DNA from: Renibacterium sp043789415
GTDB lineage: Bacteria; Actinomycetota; Actinomycetes; Actinomycetales; Micrococcaceae
Direction: 5' to 3'
Assembly: GCF_043789415.1 (NCBI RefSeq)
Contig: NZ_JBDLLW010000001.1
Coordinates: 1,550,001 to 1,614,000, forward strand
Length of the DNA: 64,000 nucleotides
Positions 16,822 to 25,595 of the stretch are shown here, in pieces. The first letter of the stretch is position 1. The number at the start of each line of letters is the position of its first letter. Made by a program: the position numbers and the translations under genes. A model generated the notes under the pieces. It searched no databases. It was not told the origin of the DNA and was given only the letters and a program-made list of their open reading frames with translations.

Positions 16822-18240
16822 GTGACTAATATTCAGAACCCTGAGTCCCTTGACCTCTCCGCGTCCTTCAAGGCCTACGACGTGCGGGGCATCGTCGGCG
16901 AGAGCATCACGGTGCCGATGGTCGAGGCAATCGGGGCAGCCTTCGTCGATGTCTTGGAACTGGCCGGGCAGACCGTCCTGGTGGGCGGCGATATGCGCCC
17001 CTCCTCCCCCGATTTCTGCAAGGCCTTCGCACAGGGAGCGACCAAGCGCGGCGCCTCAGTCAAGCTTTTGGACTTGATCTCCACAGACGAGCTCTACTTC
17101 GCCTCGGGTCATTTCAACGCGGCTGGCGCAATGTTCACCGCGAGCCACAACCCGGCTGAGTACAACGGCATTAAGATGACCCGCGCCGGGGCAGTTCCGC
17201 TCTCCTCAGAGACCGGTCTGAAAGACATCCAGGAGTTGACCGCGCGCTACCTCGCCGAGGGCATTCCGGTGGTTGAGCAGCTCGGCCAGATCGGCGTGCA
17301 GGACGTGCTCAAGGATTACGCCGGGTACCTACGTTCCCTCGTCGACCTCTCCGGCTCCCGCCCGCTCAAAGTAGTGGTCGACGCCGGAAACGGGATGGCC
17401 GGCCTGACCACCCCTGCGGTGCTGGGCGATCAGCTGCTGCCCGCCCTGCCGCTCGAGATCGTGCCGATGTACTTCGAACTGGACGGCACCTTCCCGAATC
17501 ACGAAGCCAACCCGCTGGAACCGGCGAATCTGGTGGACCTGCAGGCCGCCGTCGTCGCTCACGGTGCCGATATCGGCCTGGCTTTCGACGGCGACGCCGA
17601 CCGCTGCTTCGTGATCGATGAGAAGGGCCACCCGGTGTCGCCCTCCGCGGTGACCGCCCTGGTGGCACGCCGTGAGATCGCCCGAGCTCGCGCCGGCGGC
17701 GAAGAGACCCCGGCGATCATCCACAATCTGATCACCTCCCGTGCGGTGCCCGAACTCGTGCTGGCCGACGGCGGACGCCCGGTTCGCACCCGGGTCGGCC
17801 ACTCCTTCATCAAGGCGGTGATGGCTTCCGAAGGGGCAGTTTTCGGTGGTGAGCACTCCGCGCACTACTACTTCCGTGACTTCTACAATGCGGATACCGG
17901 AATGCTCGCGGCGATGCACGTACTCGCCGCGCTCGGCGAACAGCCTCGGCCGCTCTCCGAGCTGGGCGCGGAATACGAGCCCTATGTCGCCTCGGGGGAA
18001 ATCAACTCCAAAATCGAGGACAAGGCGGGAGCGGTCGCCCGGGTGCGTGCGGAGTACGCCGGCGACGGCGTGACCGTGGACGAGTTGGACGGCGTCACCT
18101 TCACCGCGGATTCGGGGGACTGGTGGTTCAACCTGCGCCCCTCGAACACCGAGCCGTACCTGCGCTATAACGGCGAAGCCAAGGACCGGGCCACGATGGA
18201 ATCAGTGCGCGACGCCGTCCTCGCTCTGGTGCGCGGCTGA
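16822..18240 (+). CDS. manB: Phosphomannomutase/phosphoglucomutase
   Basis: The protein has 472 residues. The phosphoserine loop is ASHNPAEYNG (about residue 110), the metal-binding loop is FDGDADRC (~255), the sugar-specificity loop is GGEHSAHYYF (~345), and the phosphate-binding loop is RPSNTEPYLR near the C-terminus. All four alpha-phosphohexomutase elements are intact, in order. It interconverts mannose-6-P and mannose-1-P (and probably glucose phosphates) for GDP-mannose, glycolipid and wall glycan synthesis. The GTG start follows a TAGACT box at 6 nt. Confidence 0.94.
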   Translation: MTNIQNPESLDLSASFKAYDVRGIVGESITVPMVEAIGAAFVDVLELAGQTVLVGGDMRPSSPDFCKAFAQGATKRGASVKLLDLISTDELYFASGHFNAAGAMFTASHNPAEYNGIKMTRAGAVPLSSETGLKDIQELTARYLAEGIPVVEQLGQIGVQDVLKDYAGYLRSLVDLSGSRPLKVVVDAGNGMAGLTTPAVLGDQLLPALPLEIVPMYFELDGTFPNHEANPLEPANLVDLQAAVVAHGADIGLAFDGDADRCFVIDEKGHPVSPSAVTALVARREIARARAGGEETPAIIHNLITSRAVPELVLADGGRPVRTRVGHSFIKAVMASEGAVFGGEHSAHYYFRDFYNADTGMLAAMHVLAALGEQPRPLSELGAEYEPYVASGEINSKIEDKAGAVARVRAEYAGDGVTVDELDGVTFTADSGDWWFNLRPSNTEPYLRYNGEAKDRATMESVRDAVLALVRG

Positions 18241-18308
18241 ACGGCAGGCCTGAAAACTTCAGCACCAGCCGCTCAGGATCACTGAGTAAGCCTTCGAGAG
18301 GGAACCCG

Positions 18309-19211
18309 ATGACCATCATTGATCCGGACAATGCCCGTCAAATGACGAACGGGTTGCTCCAGGTCGCCGAAATCGAGCTGATTAACTCGCTAAAGCGCGG
18401 CCGCAACGCCAGCCCCATTATCCGGCTCAATGACTTTGAGAACCGGATCATTGACCCTGGATTGGATGAATCTCAGCTCGCCGCTCTGGCGCCGCAGGGT
18501 TTTGACGCTGTGCTGGCCTATGTTGTGGAGCAACTCAAACCACGCCGGGCAGACTTCTCTTGTTTCCTCGTGGTGGCTGAGCCGATGGACGATGCCGCTC
18601 AGTCCAGCGCGACTGTGCGAGTTGAGCACTTGCTGGGCAATAACCTGCAGTGCCGAACCAATTTCACTCGGAAGAAAATGCTTTCAGCGCCTAAACTGGT
18701 CGGCGAGATCGAGGGCTTGGATTCAACTCCCTTGCTCTGGGACGATCAAGATCGCAAGACATACTTCGAACTAGGCCGCCAATTTATTGGTCTTCCGGCT
18801 TATGCCTCTGAAGATTTCGACGCGCTCCACGAATCTTTGCTTGAGTTCGCTCAAGAGCAGATACAGAAGAATGGTGAGTTCTTCCCCTTCGGCCAGACCA
18901 TTGATCTGTCCGGCGAACGAAACTTCACCATGGTCGGTGAAGAATCCGTAGATAGCGCTCAGCAGATCGAGATCATCGCTTTAGGTCAACGCGAGGAACG
19001 AGAAAAACTCAGAGCTGCCGGCATTGCCTCCGAAGTTTATCTTCGTGAAAGTGCAGATTCCGAGCCGGAAGCAGCAATCGCCGTCGATATCGATCTCGCC
19101 TCGGGGCCAAGTTTTCGCACCTTCACTCGTTGGGAACGCGATCTCTCCAGCGGCGAGGTCCGGTTTTCAGAGCCCTCCCCTTCACAACCTGTTCCGCGTA
19201 CTTGGCTCTGA
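18309..19211 (+). CDS. Conserved hypothetical protein
   Basis: The protein has 300 residues and no signal peptide or membrane segment. GAGAGGGA sits 6 nt before the ATG. The central part (~175-260) has the run LLEFAQEQIQKNGEFFPFGQ, followed by an AAIAVDIDLASG strand; the pattern of a helix followed by FFPFG recurs in small uncharacterised actinobacterial proteins. The N-terminal half (1-150) seems to be a separate alpha/beta unit. I cannot assign a function. Codon use is slightly less GC-rich than that of the flanking mutase gene. The HIT-like gene follows at 42 bases and may be co-transcribed. Confidence 0.72.
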   Translation: MTIIDPDNARQMTNGLLQVAEIELINSLKRGRNASPIIRLNDFENRIIDPGLDESQLAALAPQGFDAVLAYVVEQLKPRRADFSCFLVVAEPMDDAAQSSATVRVEHLLGNNLQCRTNFTRKKMLSAPKLVGEIEGLDSTPLLWDDQDRKTYFELGRQFIGLPAYASEDFDALHESLLEFAQEQIQKNGEFFPFGQTIDLSGERNFTMVGEESVDSAQQIEIIALGQREEREKLRAAGIASEVYLRESADSEPEAAIAVDIDLASGPSFRTFTRWERDLSSGEVRFSEPSPSQPVPRTWL

Positions 19212-19253
19212 TTCCTGGCGAGAGTCCTGGTCCAGGATGGGAGATAAGGAACA

Positions 19254-19721
19254 GTGCCTGACTGGCGATCGGATCGAATTGGTGCGGCTCATCGCGGGGA
19301 GAACCCGACGGTGCTAGCTCGGTTACCGCAGAGCTTCGCGGTGATCGGTGATGTGCAGTGGCTCCCGGGTTACTGTGTTTTACTCACCGACGATCCAACT
19401 GTTTCAAGGCTCTCTGAGCTGCCGAAACCAGCTCGGCAGGAGTATCTGGAAAGCGTCGAGCGGTTGGCGGAAGCGGTTGAAGTCTGCTGTGCAGCGATGG
19501 ATCCGGCGTTCCTCCGGGTCAATATCGAGATCCTTGGCAATGCCGATCCCTACCTGCATACACATATTTTCCCGCGGTACAGCTGGGAACCAGTGGAGTT
19601 GCGGCGTAGGCCAGTCTGGCTCTACCCGGAGGCGAACTGGCACCACGCCAACACAGCCCTCGGACCGCAGCACGACCCACTGCGCGCTGCCCTCACAGAA
19701 GGACTCAAGCGGCACATCTGA
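19254..19721 (+). CDS. HIT-like (histidine triad) protein
   Basis: The protein has 155 residues. The triad region reads NADPYLHTHIFPRYSWEP (about residues 95-112), a shortened HxHx motif as in diadenosine tetraphosphate hydrolase/HIT relatives, after an N-terminal strand set (GYCVLLTDDP). Such proteins hydrolyse nucleotide phosphoramidates or dinucleoside polyphosphates in the cytoplasm. The GTG at 19254 is preceded closely by TAAGGA (3 nt), a short spacing, so an alternative start is possible. The canonical HxHxHxx triad is incomplete (HTHIFPR), which makes the activity uncertain. Confidence 0.68.
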   Translation: MPDWRSDRIGAAHRGENPTVLARLPQSFAVIGDVQWLPGYCVLLTDDPTVSRLSELPKPARQEYLESVERLAEAVEVCCAAMDPAFLRVNIEILGNADPYLHTHIFPRYSWEPVELRRRPVWLYPEANWHHANTALGPQHDPLRAALTEGLKRHI

Positions 19722-19786
19722 GCGGAAGCAGGGAATACCGCCGTCGACGGCCTCATATCCAACCCACCCACAGCCGTTCTGCCCGC

Positions 19787-19838
19787 CCAGTTGTCCCACT
19801 CAGTGATACAGGTGTGGCCAAAGTGGCACAACTGAGTG
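19787..19838. repeat. REP-like extragenic palindrome, copy 1
   Basis: CCAGTTGTCCCACTCAGTG (19787-19805) is mirrored by AAGTGGCACAACTGAGTG (19821-19838) with one mismatch in the main arm. It resembles the arms at 22094-22184. It lies beyond the HIT-like gene and the pckG end, and may also help termination. Confidence 0.5.
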
Positions 19839-19884
19839 AACTTCTACCCCAGCAGCAACACTCGTTGGGATAACTGGTACGCAA

Positions 19885-21708
19885 TCAGCCGAGGCGGCTT
19901 TTCAGACCTTCCAGCTCACTGAGCAGCTCCTCCGGCAGCGAGCCACCGAAACGGCGGTACCACTCGTCGATGCTCTCGGCTTCCTCAGCCCATTCCAGGG
20001 CGTCGACCTTGAGCGCCGCGTCGACCTGTTCCGTGGAGATCTCCAGACCATCCAGATCCAGCGAATCAGCGGTGGGAACGAAGCCGATCGGGGTATCCAC
20101 CGCCTCGGCCTTGCCTTCGATCCGCTCGATGGCCCATTTCACCACCCGGGAGTTATCGCCGAAGCCAGGCCAGGCGAAGCCACCGTCGGGCGTCCTGCGG
20201 AACCAGTTCACCAGGAAGATCTTCGGCAGCTTCTCCGCGTCGACGGCCGAGGAGAGCTTGACCCAGTGCTTGAGGTAATCACCGGCGTCGTAACCGATGA
20301 AGGGCAGCATCGCCATCGGGTCGCGGCGCAAGCGTCCGAGTTCACCAGCGGCGGCGGCGGTGGTCTCCGAGGAGAGCGTCGACCCCATGAAGATGCCGTG
20401 ACTCCAGTCCCGAGACTGGGTGACCAGCGGGATCGTGGTCTTGCGGCGTCCTCCGAAGAAGATCGCGGAGAGCGGCACCCCATCGGGTTCGTGGTACTCC
20501 GGGGCCAACATGTCAATCTGATTGATCGGCGTGCAGAACCGGGCATTCGGGTGGGCTGCCGGATGGTCCATCTCCGGAGTCCAGGAGTTGCCCTGCCAGT
20601 CGGTCAGGTGAGCCGGGGTTTCGTGGGTCATGCCCTCCCACCAGACTCCGCCGTCGTCGGTCAGCGCGCAGTTGGTGAAGATCGAATTTCCCTTGCTGAT
20701 GGCGCGCATCGCGTTGGGGTTGGTGTCCCAACCGGTGCCGGGAGCGACGCCGAACAGCCCGGCTTCGGGGTTGACGGCGCGCAGCCGTCCTTCGTCATCG
20801 AAGCGCATCCAGGTGATGTCGTCGCCGAGGGTCTCGACCTTCCAGCCGTCAATCGTGGGGTCGAGAAGTGCCAGATTGGTCTTGCCGCAGGCCGAGGGGA
20901 AAGCCGCCGCCAGGTAGTAGCTCTTCTGCTCCGGAGAGGTGAGCTTGAGGATCAGCATATGCTCAGCGAGCCAGCCCTCATCTCGCGCCATCACCGAGGC
21001 AATGCGCAGCGCGTAGCACTTCTTGCCGAGCAGCGCGTTGCCGCCATAGCCCGAGCCGTAGGAGTAGATCGAACGCTCTTCGGGGAAGTGCACGATCCAC
21101 TTCTCCTCGTTGCAGGGCCAAGGCACATCCTGCTCACCGGGTTCCAGCGGTGCGCCGACCGAGTGCAGAGCTGGGACGAAGAAGGCATCCAATTCCTCGA
21201 TTTTGCGCAGCACATCGGTACCGATCTGCGCCATGATCCGCATCGAGGCCACCACATAGGCACTATCGGTGATCTCCACGCCGAACTTAGGGTCTTTGGC
21301 CTCCAGATGCCCCATCACGAAAGGAATCACATACATCGTGCGGCCACGCATTGAGCCGGCGAACAAGTCGTTCAGCTTGGTCTTCATCTCGGAAGGCTCC
21401 ATCCAGTTATTGGTGAAACCGGCGTCGCCCTCTTTCGCCGAGCAGATGAAGGTCTGCTCCTCGACCCGGGCTACGTCCTTCGGATCGGAGAAAGCCGCAA
21501 AGGAGTTCGGGAAGAGCTCAGGGTTGAGTCGCTTCAGGGTTCCCGCTGCGACCAGTTCATCGGTGAGCACCGCATACTCCTGCTCGGAACCGTCCACCCA
21601 ATAGACCCGATCAGGCTGCGTGAGCTGGGCAACCTCGGCCACCCAATCTCGCAATCGCTGATGGGTGGTAGGTGCATCGCTGAGAACCTGCTGTGCGGTT
21701 TGGCCCAT
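19885..21708 (-). CDS. pckG: Phosphoenolpyruvate carboxykinase (GTP)
   Basis: The protein has 607 residues, normal for the GTP-dependent enzyme. The kinase P-loop is FPSACGKTNLALL (about residues 270-282), followed by the metal-binding segment ETLGDDITWMRFDDEGRLRAVNPEAG. FFGGRRKTTIPLV is the conserved GTP-side stretch. It converts oxaloacetate to PEP at the head of gluconeogenesis. AAGGGAA lies 6 nt before the ATG, so this gene uses a normal ribosome site. A CRP/GlxR-like site and an adjoining palindrome lie ~140-170 bases upstream, consistent with carbon-source control. Confidence 0.97.
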   Translation of the reverse strand: MGQTAQQVLSDAPTTHQRLRDWVAEVAQLTQPDRVYWVDGSEQEYAVLTDELVAAGTLKRLNPELFPNSFAAFSDPKDVARVEEQTFICSAKEGDAGFTNNWMEPSEMKTKLNDLFAGSMRGRTMYVIPFVMGHLEAKDPKFGVEITDSAYVVASMRIMAQIGTDVLRKIEELDAFFVPALHSVGAPLEPGEQDVPWPCNEEKWIVHFPEERSIYSYGSGYGGNALLGKKCYALRIASVMARDEGWLAEHMLILKLTSPEQKSYYLAAAFPSACGKTNLALLDPTIDGWKVETLGDDITWMRFDDEGRLRAVNPEAGLFGVAPGTGWDTNPNAMRAISKGNSIFTNCALTDDGGVWWEGMTHETPAHLTDWQGNSWTPEMDHPAAHPNARFCTPINQIDMLAPEYHEPDGVPLSAIFFGGRRKTTIPLVTQSRDWSHGIFMGSTLSSETTAAAAGELGRLRRDPMAMLPFIGYDAGDYLKHWVKLSSAVDAEKLPKIFLVNWFRRTPDGGFAWPGFGDNSRVVKWAIERIEGKAEAVDTPIGFVPTADSLDLDGLEISTEQVDAALKVDALEWAEEAESIDEWYRRFGGSLPEELLSELEGLKSRLG

Positions 21709-21845
21709 GATCTTCCCTTCATTGGGTCGGTGTATGCATCTCAGAGTAAGGTTTGGTCGAGGAGACGCCTGGGAAGCCGATTCAGCTGAATTTTCCGCAA
21801 ATTGCCGGATTCCCGCGGATTTCCTCCGAATGAACTTTGGTTTTT

Positions 21846-21876
21846 TGTGATCTAGATCATATAGACCGGTCTATAT
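21846..21876. promoter_or_regulatory. CRP/GlxR-like site fused to an ACCGGT palindrome upstream of pckG
   Basis: TGTGATCTAGATCATA (21846-21861) matches TGTGA-N6-TCACA at nine of ten positions. It runs directly into an 18-bp perfect palindrome, ATATAGACC/GGTCTATAT (21859-21876), of the kind bound by TetR- or GntR-type dimers. The region lies between pckG and tRNA-Arg. Confidence 0.65.
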
Positions 21877-21899
21877 ATATTGAGGTTTCGGGCTCTGAT

Positions 21900-21929
21900 T
21901 TGATGCCAGAGGTGCTTCCGCGCTACAGT
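21900..21929 (+). promoter_or_regulatory. Promoter of tRNA-Arg
   Basis: TTGATG (21900-21905) and TACAGT (21924-21929) are separated by 18 bases. The tRNA begins 30 bases further on. Confidence 0.6.
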
Positions 21930-21959
21930 AGTCTCTGGCCTTTTAGCCGGTTTTGAATT

Positions 21960-22032
21960 GCGGGCGTAGCTCAACGGATAGAGCATCTGACTACGGATCA
22001 GAAGGTTGGGGGTTCGAATCCCTTCGCCCGCA
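21960..22032 (+). tRNA. tRNA-Arg (ACG)
   Basis: GCGGGCG (21960-21966) pairs with CGCCCGC (22025-22031). The anticodon stem TCTGA/TCAGA encloses CTACGGA, anticodon ACG at 21993-21995. The total is 73 nt with no encoded CCA. Confidence 0.96.
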
Positions 22033-22041
22033 CTCCTCGGA

Positions 22042-22073
22042 AATCCCGTCACCTTTTAGTGGCGGGATTCTTC
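22042..22073 (+). terminator. Terminator after tRNA-Arg
   Basis: AATCCCGTCAC (22042-22052) pairs with GTGGCGGGATT (22059-22069) with one G-T pair, followed by CTTCGTTT. Confidence 0.75.
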
Positions 22074-22088
22074 GTTTAACCTTCTTCT

Positions 22089-22190
22089 CCCGGCCAGCCG
22101 TCCCATCGAATAGTGCCGAAGTTACGCAATCACAGTCGAAATAGCCACTTCCGTCACTCTGGTAACACTCAGTGGGACGGCTGGTCCGGG
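22089..22190. repeat. REP-like extragenic palindrome, copy 2
   Basis: CCAGCCGTCCCA (22094-22105) is the exact reverse complement of TGGGACGGCTGG (22173-22184), with a partial extension on both sides. The right arm, read in reverse, gives GTCCCACTGAGTG, close to GTCCCACTCAGTG in the element at 19787. Confidence 0.5.
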
Positions 22191-22234
22191 TATGAATGAG
22201 CGCAAAGCAAAGCATCACGGCGTAGGCTCGGAAC

Positions 22235-23671
22235 ATGACTGAAGTGCGCTCAGAACAGACCTATGACGCTATTGTGATCGGAGCCGGACCAGTAGGGGAA
22301 AACGTCGCAGACCGCCTGGTCAAAGGCGGCTTGAGCACCCTGCTGATCGAGTCTGAACTAGTCGGTGGTGAATGCTCCTACTGGGCTTGCATGCCCTCAA
22401 AAGCCCTGATTCGGCCCGCCGTCGCGCTCAATAATGCCCGCAGCCTGGCCGGTTCCCGCGAAGCGATCACCGGGGACCTCGATGTCACCGCGGTATTGCA
22501 GCGCCGGGATTCCTTTGCCGCGCACTGGCAGGACGACGGTCAGGTCGCCTGGGTCAAGGGAGCCAATATCTCCTTAGCGCGCGGCAAGGCCTGGCTTCTC
22601 GGCGAGCGCACCGTGGAGATTTCAGGGGCCGATGAAGCCGGAACCCGGCTGGCACATGCCCGGCACGCCGTCGTGCTCGCCACTGGTTCAGTGCCCAGCC
22701 CGCCGAAGATCCCTGGCCTCTCGGAGATCAGCTACTGGGGGACCCGGGAGGCCACCAGCGCACAGCGGATACCCGCGAGTTTGCTGGTGATCGGCGGCGG
22801 CGTCGCCGGAACCGAACTGGCCCAGATCTATGCCCGGCTCGGTTCCAAGGTCAGTCAGCTGGTCCGTGGAAAAGTGCTCGGCAAAATACCCGATCCGGCG
22901 CGAGAACTGGTGGCAACGGGCTTACGTCAGGACGGCGTCGACCTCCGAGAGGGCGTTGGCTTCAAACAGCTCAGCCGCAGCGCCAGCGGAGTCCGGCTGG
23001 AACTCGATGACGGTCAGGTCTTAGAAGCCGAGGAGCTACTGGTCGCCACCGGACGAATCCCTGCACTGAGCGAACTCGCCCTGGACAACCTCGATCTTCC
23101 CGACTTCGACGGCAAGCAGCTCAGCACCGATCAGAGCGGCCGGGTGAAGGGAACCGATTGGCTCTACGCGGTGGGGGACGCCGCCGGAAAAGCGCTGCTG
23201 ACTCACCAGGGCAAGTACGAAGCGCGGATCACCGGGGACGCGATTGCAGCCATGGTGAAAGGGGCTTTCGACGGCGTCGCCGAGCCGTGGAGCAAATATG
23301 CGCAGACCGCGGACCAGTACGCGGTGCCGAGCGTGATCTTCACCGATCCGGAGGTCGCCACGGTGGGGCGGACCGTCGAGCAGGCAGAAGCCGACGGCCT
23401 AGTGGTGATCGAGGTCTCCTTACCGATCGCGGTGGCTGGTTCGAGCCTCTATGTCGATGACTATCAGGGCTGGGCTCAACTGGTGATCGACGGAGATCGG
23501 AACACCATAGTGGGAGCGACTTTCGCGGGCCCGGATGTCGCGGAACTGCTGCACGGTGCCACCATTGCCATTGTCGGCGAAGTGCCGCTGCACCGGCTGT
23601 GGCATGCGGTGCCCTCCTACCCGACGATCAGCGAGGTCTGGTTGCGTCTGCTGGAGAAGCTCGGACTTTAG
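22235..23671 (+). CDS. Pyridine nucleotide-disulfide oxidoreductase (lipoamide dehydrogenase/mercuric reductase-like)
   Basis: The protein has 478 residues. The FAD motif VIGAGPVGENVADRL (~14-28) is followed by the redox disulfide in GGECSYWACMPSKAL (C-x4-C). The NAD(P) motif is LLVIGGGVAGTELAQ (~185-199), the second FAD motif is LYAVGDAAGKAL, and a C-terminal HAVPSYPTISE supplies the catalytic His. All parts of a class I flavin disulfide reductase are present. The exact substrate is open. TAGGCT (22223-22228) lies 6 nt before the ATG, suggesting a leaderless mRNA. Confidence 0.9.
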   Translation: MTEVRSEQTYDAIVIGAGPVGENVADRLVKGGLSTLLIESELVGGECSYWACMPSKALIRPAVALNNARSLAGSREAITGDLDVTAVLQRRDSFAAHWQDDGQVAWVKGANISLARGKAWLLGERTVEISGADEAGTRLAHARHAVVLATGSVPSPPKIPGLSEISYWGTREATSAQRIPASLLVIGGGVAGTELAQIYARLGSKVSQLVRGKVLGKIPDPARELVATGLRQDGVDLREGVGFKQLSRSASGVRLELDDGQVLEAEELLVATGRIPALSELALDNLDLPDFDGKQLSTDQSGRVKGTDWLYAVGDAAGKALLTHQGKYEARITGDAIAAMVKGAFDGVAEPWSKYAQTADQYAVPSVIFTDPEVATVGRTVEQAEADGLVVIEVSLPIAVAGSSLYVDDYQGWAQLVIDGDRNTIVGATFAGPDVAELLHGATIAIVGEVPLHRLWHAVPSYPTISEVWLRLLEKLGL

Positions 23672-23742
23672 CGACAAGATCCAGAATGACAACGGCCGCT
23701 ATGAAATTATTCGACAGCCCGTAGAAAACATTTCATACTGGA

Positions 23743-24402
23743 ATGACGACAGAGGTCGGCAGGCAGAGCGGAAGCAGGGTCATGGTCAGTCGCGGTGCGC
23801 GAGTGTGGCGCGGCTGGATCGCGGCCAGCTTCGCCACCTCGATCGCCGCTGCCTCTCACGCCCTGGCCGGAGGCGGGGTGCCGAATCCGCTGATCCTGGT
23901 CTTCTCGCTGGCGATCTCCGGACTGCTCTGCCTCGCCCTCGCCGGTAAAGTACTCTCACTGACCAGGCTGTCCCTGGGAGTGCTGTTCAGCCAGGGACTT
24001 TTCCATCTGCTGTTCAGTGTGACCACCGAGACTGTGACCCCCGAGACCGCGCCTCTCGTGCCCTCTGCGATGCACCACGGCGGCATGATGAACTCGCAGC
24101 AGATGCTTCCGCCCGCAATGCCCGAAATGGATCACTCCTCTCTCGGTATGCTCGGCGCTCACCTGGTCGCCGCCTTGCTGACCATCGTTCTCCTACGGCG
24201 CGGAGAAGTAGCCATGATGGCGCTGCTGCACGCCATCGCCTTGGAACTGCGCGGCATCCTCCGCGCCCCGCTATCGTTGCCGCCTGCGCCGGAGACGATC
24301 AGCGCCGTCAATACCAGCCAGCTGCTCACCCTCACTGACCTGGGTGCCCCCAGGCTCACCCTGCGGCACCGCGGTCCGCCGGTTTCCCACGCTTTCAGCT
24401 AA
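23743..24402 (+). CDS. Met/His-rich membrane protein of the copper operon
   Basis: The protein has 219 residues, about five hydrophobic segments, and an external Met/His-rich loop around AMHHGGMMNSQQMLPPAMPE followed by MDHSSLGM, a typical low-affinity Cu(I) ligand set. A paralogue lies at 47188-47805 (same order: ASHALAGGG-like helix end, Met/His loop, LGMLGAHLVAALLTIVLLRRGE). CopC, a PCu(A)C chaperone and a DyP peroxidase follow in the same direction. The gene is probably a copper-loading or copper-transport membrane component, by context. The start is uncertain: ATG 23743 or a downstream ATG near 23782. Confidence 0.65.
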   Translation: MTTEVGRQSGSRVMVSRGARVWRGWIAASFATSIAAASHALAGGGVPNPLILVFSLAISGLLCLALAGKVLSLTRLSLGVLFSQGLFHLLFSVTTETVTPETAPLVPSAMHHGGMMNSQQMLPPAMPEMDHSSLGMLGAHLVAALLTIVLLRRGEVAMMALLHAIALELRGILRAPLSLPPAPETISAVNTSQLLTLTDLGAPRLTLRHRGPPVSHAFS

Positions 24403-24446
24403 CCATTGATCCGCCCGCTCAGGCGGGCACAATCTGGGGAACCACT

Positions 24447-25049
24447 ATGCCTTCAGTCCTCTTCAGGGACTGGTGGAAAATCTTTGCTGCCATCACGGTT
24501 CTCGCTGCCGTGATGCTGGCTGGCGCGCCCAACGCTTCAGCTCACGATCAGCTCATTTCCACCGTTCCCGCACATAATGCACAACTCGATACCGCGCCGA
24601 GCAAACTCACCCTGACCTTCAGCGCAAAGCTGCTCAAACTGGGCAATGAAGTGGTCCTGGCTGACGCTAAGGGCAGCAACTGGTCATCGGGGAAGTCAAC
24701 GCTCGACGGCGACACCATGAGCCAGCAACTCAAGCCCGGCCTGCCTCAAGGGCAGTATGAAGCGCGCTGGCGGGTGATCTCCAGTGACGGCCACCCGATC
24801 AGCGGGAGCTTTCGCTTCGCCATCAGAGAACCGGTCAACGGTGATTCGCTCTTACCCGACGTTACCGAGAGCGCAATCCCGACCAGCACGCCGAGCGTGG
24901 CAGCGACGGTGCCTGAGGTCGCCGCGGAGCCAGTGGGCTCGTGGTGGTCGCAGCCCTGGCTGCTCTGGGCGAGTATCGGTGCCGCCATCGGCATCCTGGC
25001 CTACCTGGTCTATATCGCCGTCAGCAATGCACGTAAAAACGACAACTGA
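24447..25049 (+). CDS. copC: CopC-domain copper resistance protein
   Basis: The protein has 200 residues. The signal peptide ends NASA, so the mature chain begins with His: HDQLISTVPAHNAQL. The amino-terminal His and the downstream DGHPISGSFRF are the Cu(II) ligands of CopC. The ~95-residue CopC fold is followed by a Thr/Pro/Val linker and one membrane helix (WLLWASIGAAIGILAYLVYI) with a basic tail, so the domain is tethered to the outside of the membrane. CopD is not fused here, unlike YcnJ; the upstream Met/His-rich membrane protein may take its place. Confidence 0.9.
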   Translation: MPSVLFRDWWKIFAAITVLAAVMLAGAPNASAHDQLISTVPAHNAQLDTAPSKLTLTFSAKLLKLGNEVVLADAKGSNWSSGKSTLDGDTMSQQLKPGLPQGQYEARWRVISSDGHPISGSFRFAIREPVNGDSLLPDVTESAIPTSTPSVAATVPEVAAEPVGSWWSQPWLLWASIGAAIGILAYLVYIAVSNARKNDN

Positions 25050-25076
25050 CCGCAGGCCCAGCCTGCAAGGAGAATC

Positions 25077-25595
25077 ATGAACAAGAAAACACTCAGCCTG
25101 ACCATCACTTCCCTCGCCATTGTCTCCCTCGCGCTCACCGGATGCGGTAGCTCATCCAGCAGCACCGCAAGCACCACAGCGCAGGCCGCACAGAACCCGG
25201 CGAGTTCGGCACTGACCATCGAAGAGGCCTGGGTTAAGGCCAACGGCACCGAGATGACCGGAGCCTTCGGGGTGCTGAAGAACAGCACCGATCAAGACAT
25301 CACGGTGAGTAAGGCGAGCACTCCTTCTGCCGGCATGGTGGAATTGCACGAAACCGTGATGGCCAGTGACGGCACGATGAAGATGCAGCCCAAAAAGGGC
25401 GGTTTCGTGATTCCGGCCAAAGGCCAGCTGGAGCTGAAACCCGGTGGCAATCACATCATGCTGATGGAAATCGCCAAAGCGATCAACCCCGGTGATGAAC
25501 TCGGCTTCGAGCTCACCCTGAGTAATGGTCAGAGCATGAGCTTCAAAGCACCAGCCAAGGCGTTCTCCGGCGCCATTGAAACCTACGCCGGTTGA
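25077..25595 (+). CDS. PCu(A)C-type copper chaperone lipoprotein
   Basis: The protein has 172 residues. A lipobox ALTGC places Cys at about residue 22, giving a lipid anchor. The PCu(A)C ligands are present: ELHETVMASDGTMKMQ gives His and Met, and GGNHIMLM supplies the late H-x-M pair. This family delivers Cu(I) to cytochrome oxidase or to secreted cuproenzymes. AAGGAG lies just before the ATG. The stop overlaps the start of the DyP gene (TGATG), so the two are translationally coupled. The arrangement resembles the ECuC-DtpA pair of Streptomyces. Confidence 0.92.
   Translation: MNKKTLSLTITSLAIVSLALTGCGSSSSSTASTTAQAAQNPASSALTIEEAWVKANGTEMTGAFGVLKNSTDQDITVSKASTPSAGMVELHETVMASDGTMKMQPKKGGFVIPAKGQLELKPGGNHIMLMEIAKAINPGDELGFELTLSNGQSMSFKAPAKAFSGAIETYAG

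Noticed and set aside
20266..21354. 362-codon open frame on the plus strand opposite pckG
   Set aside because: It is an antisense shadow of a highly conserved gene, made open by GC-rich third positions; its translation is rich in Arg, Gly and His and matches no family.
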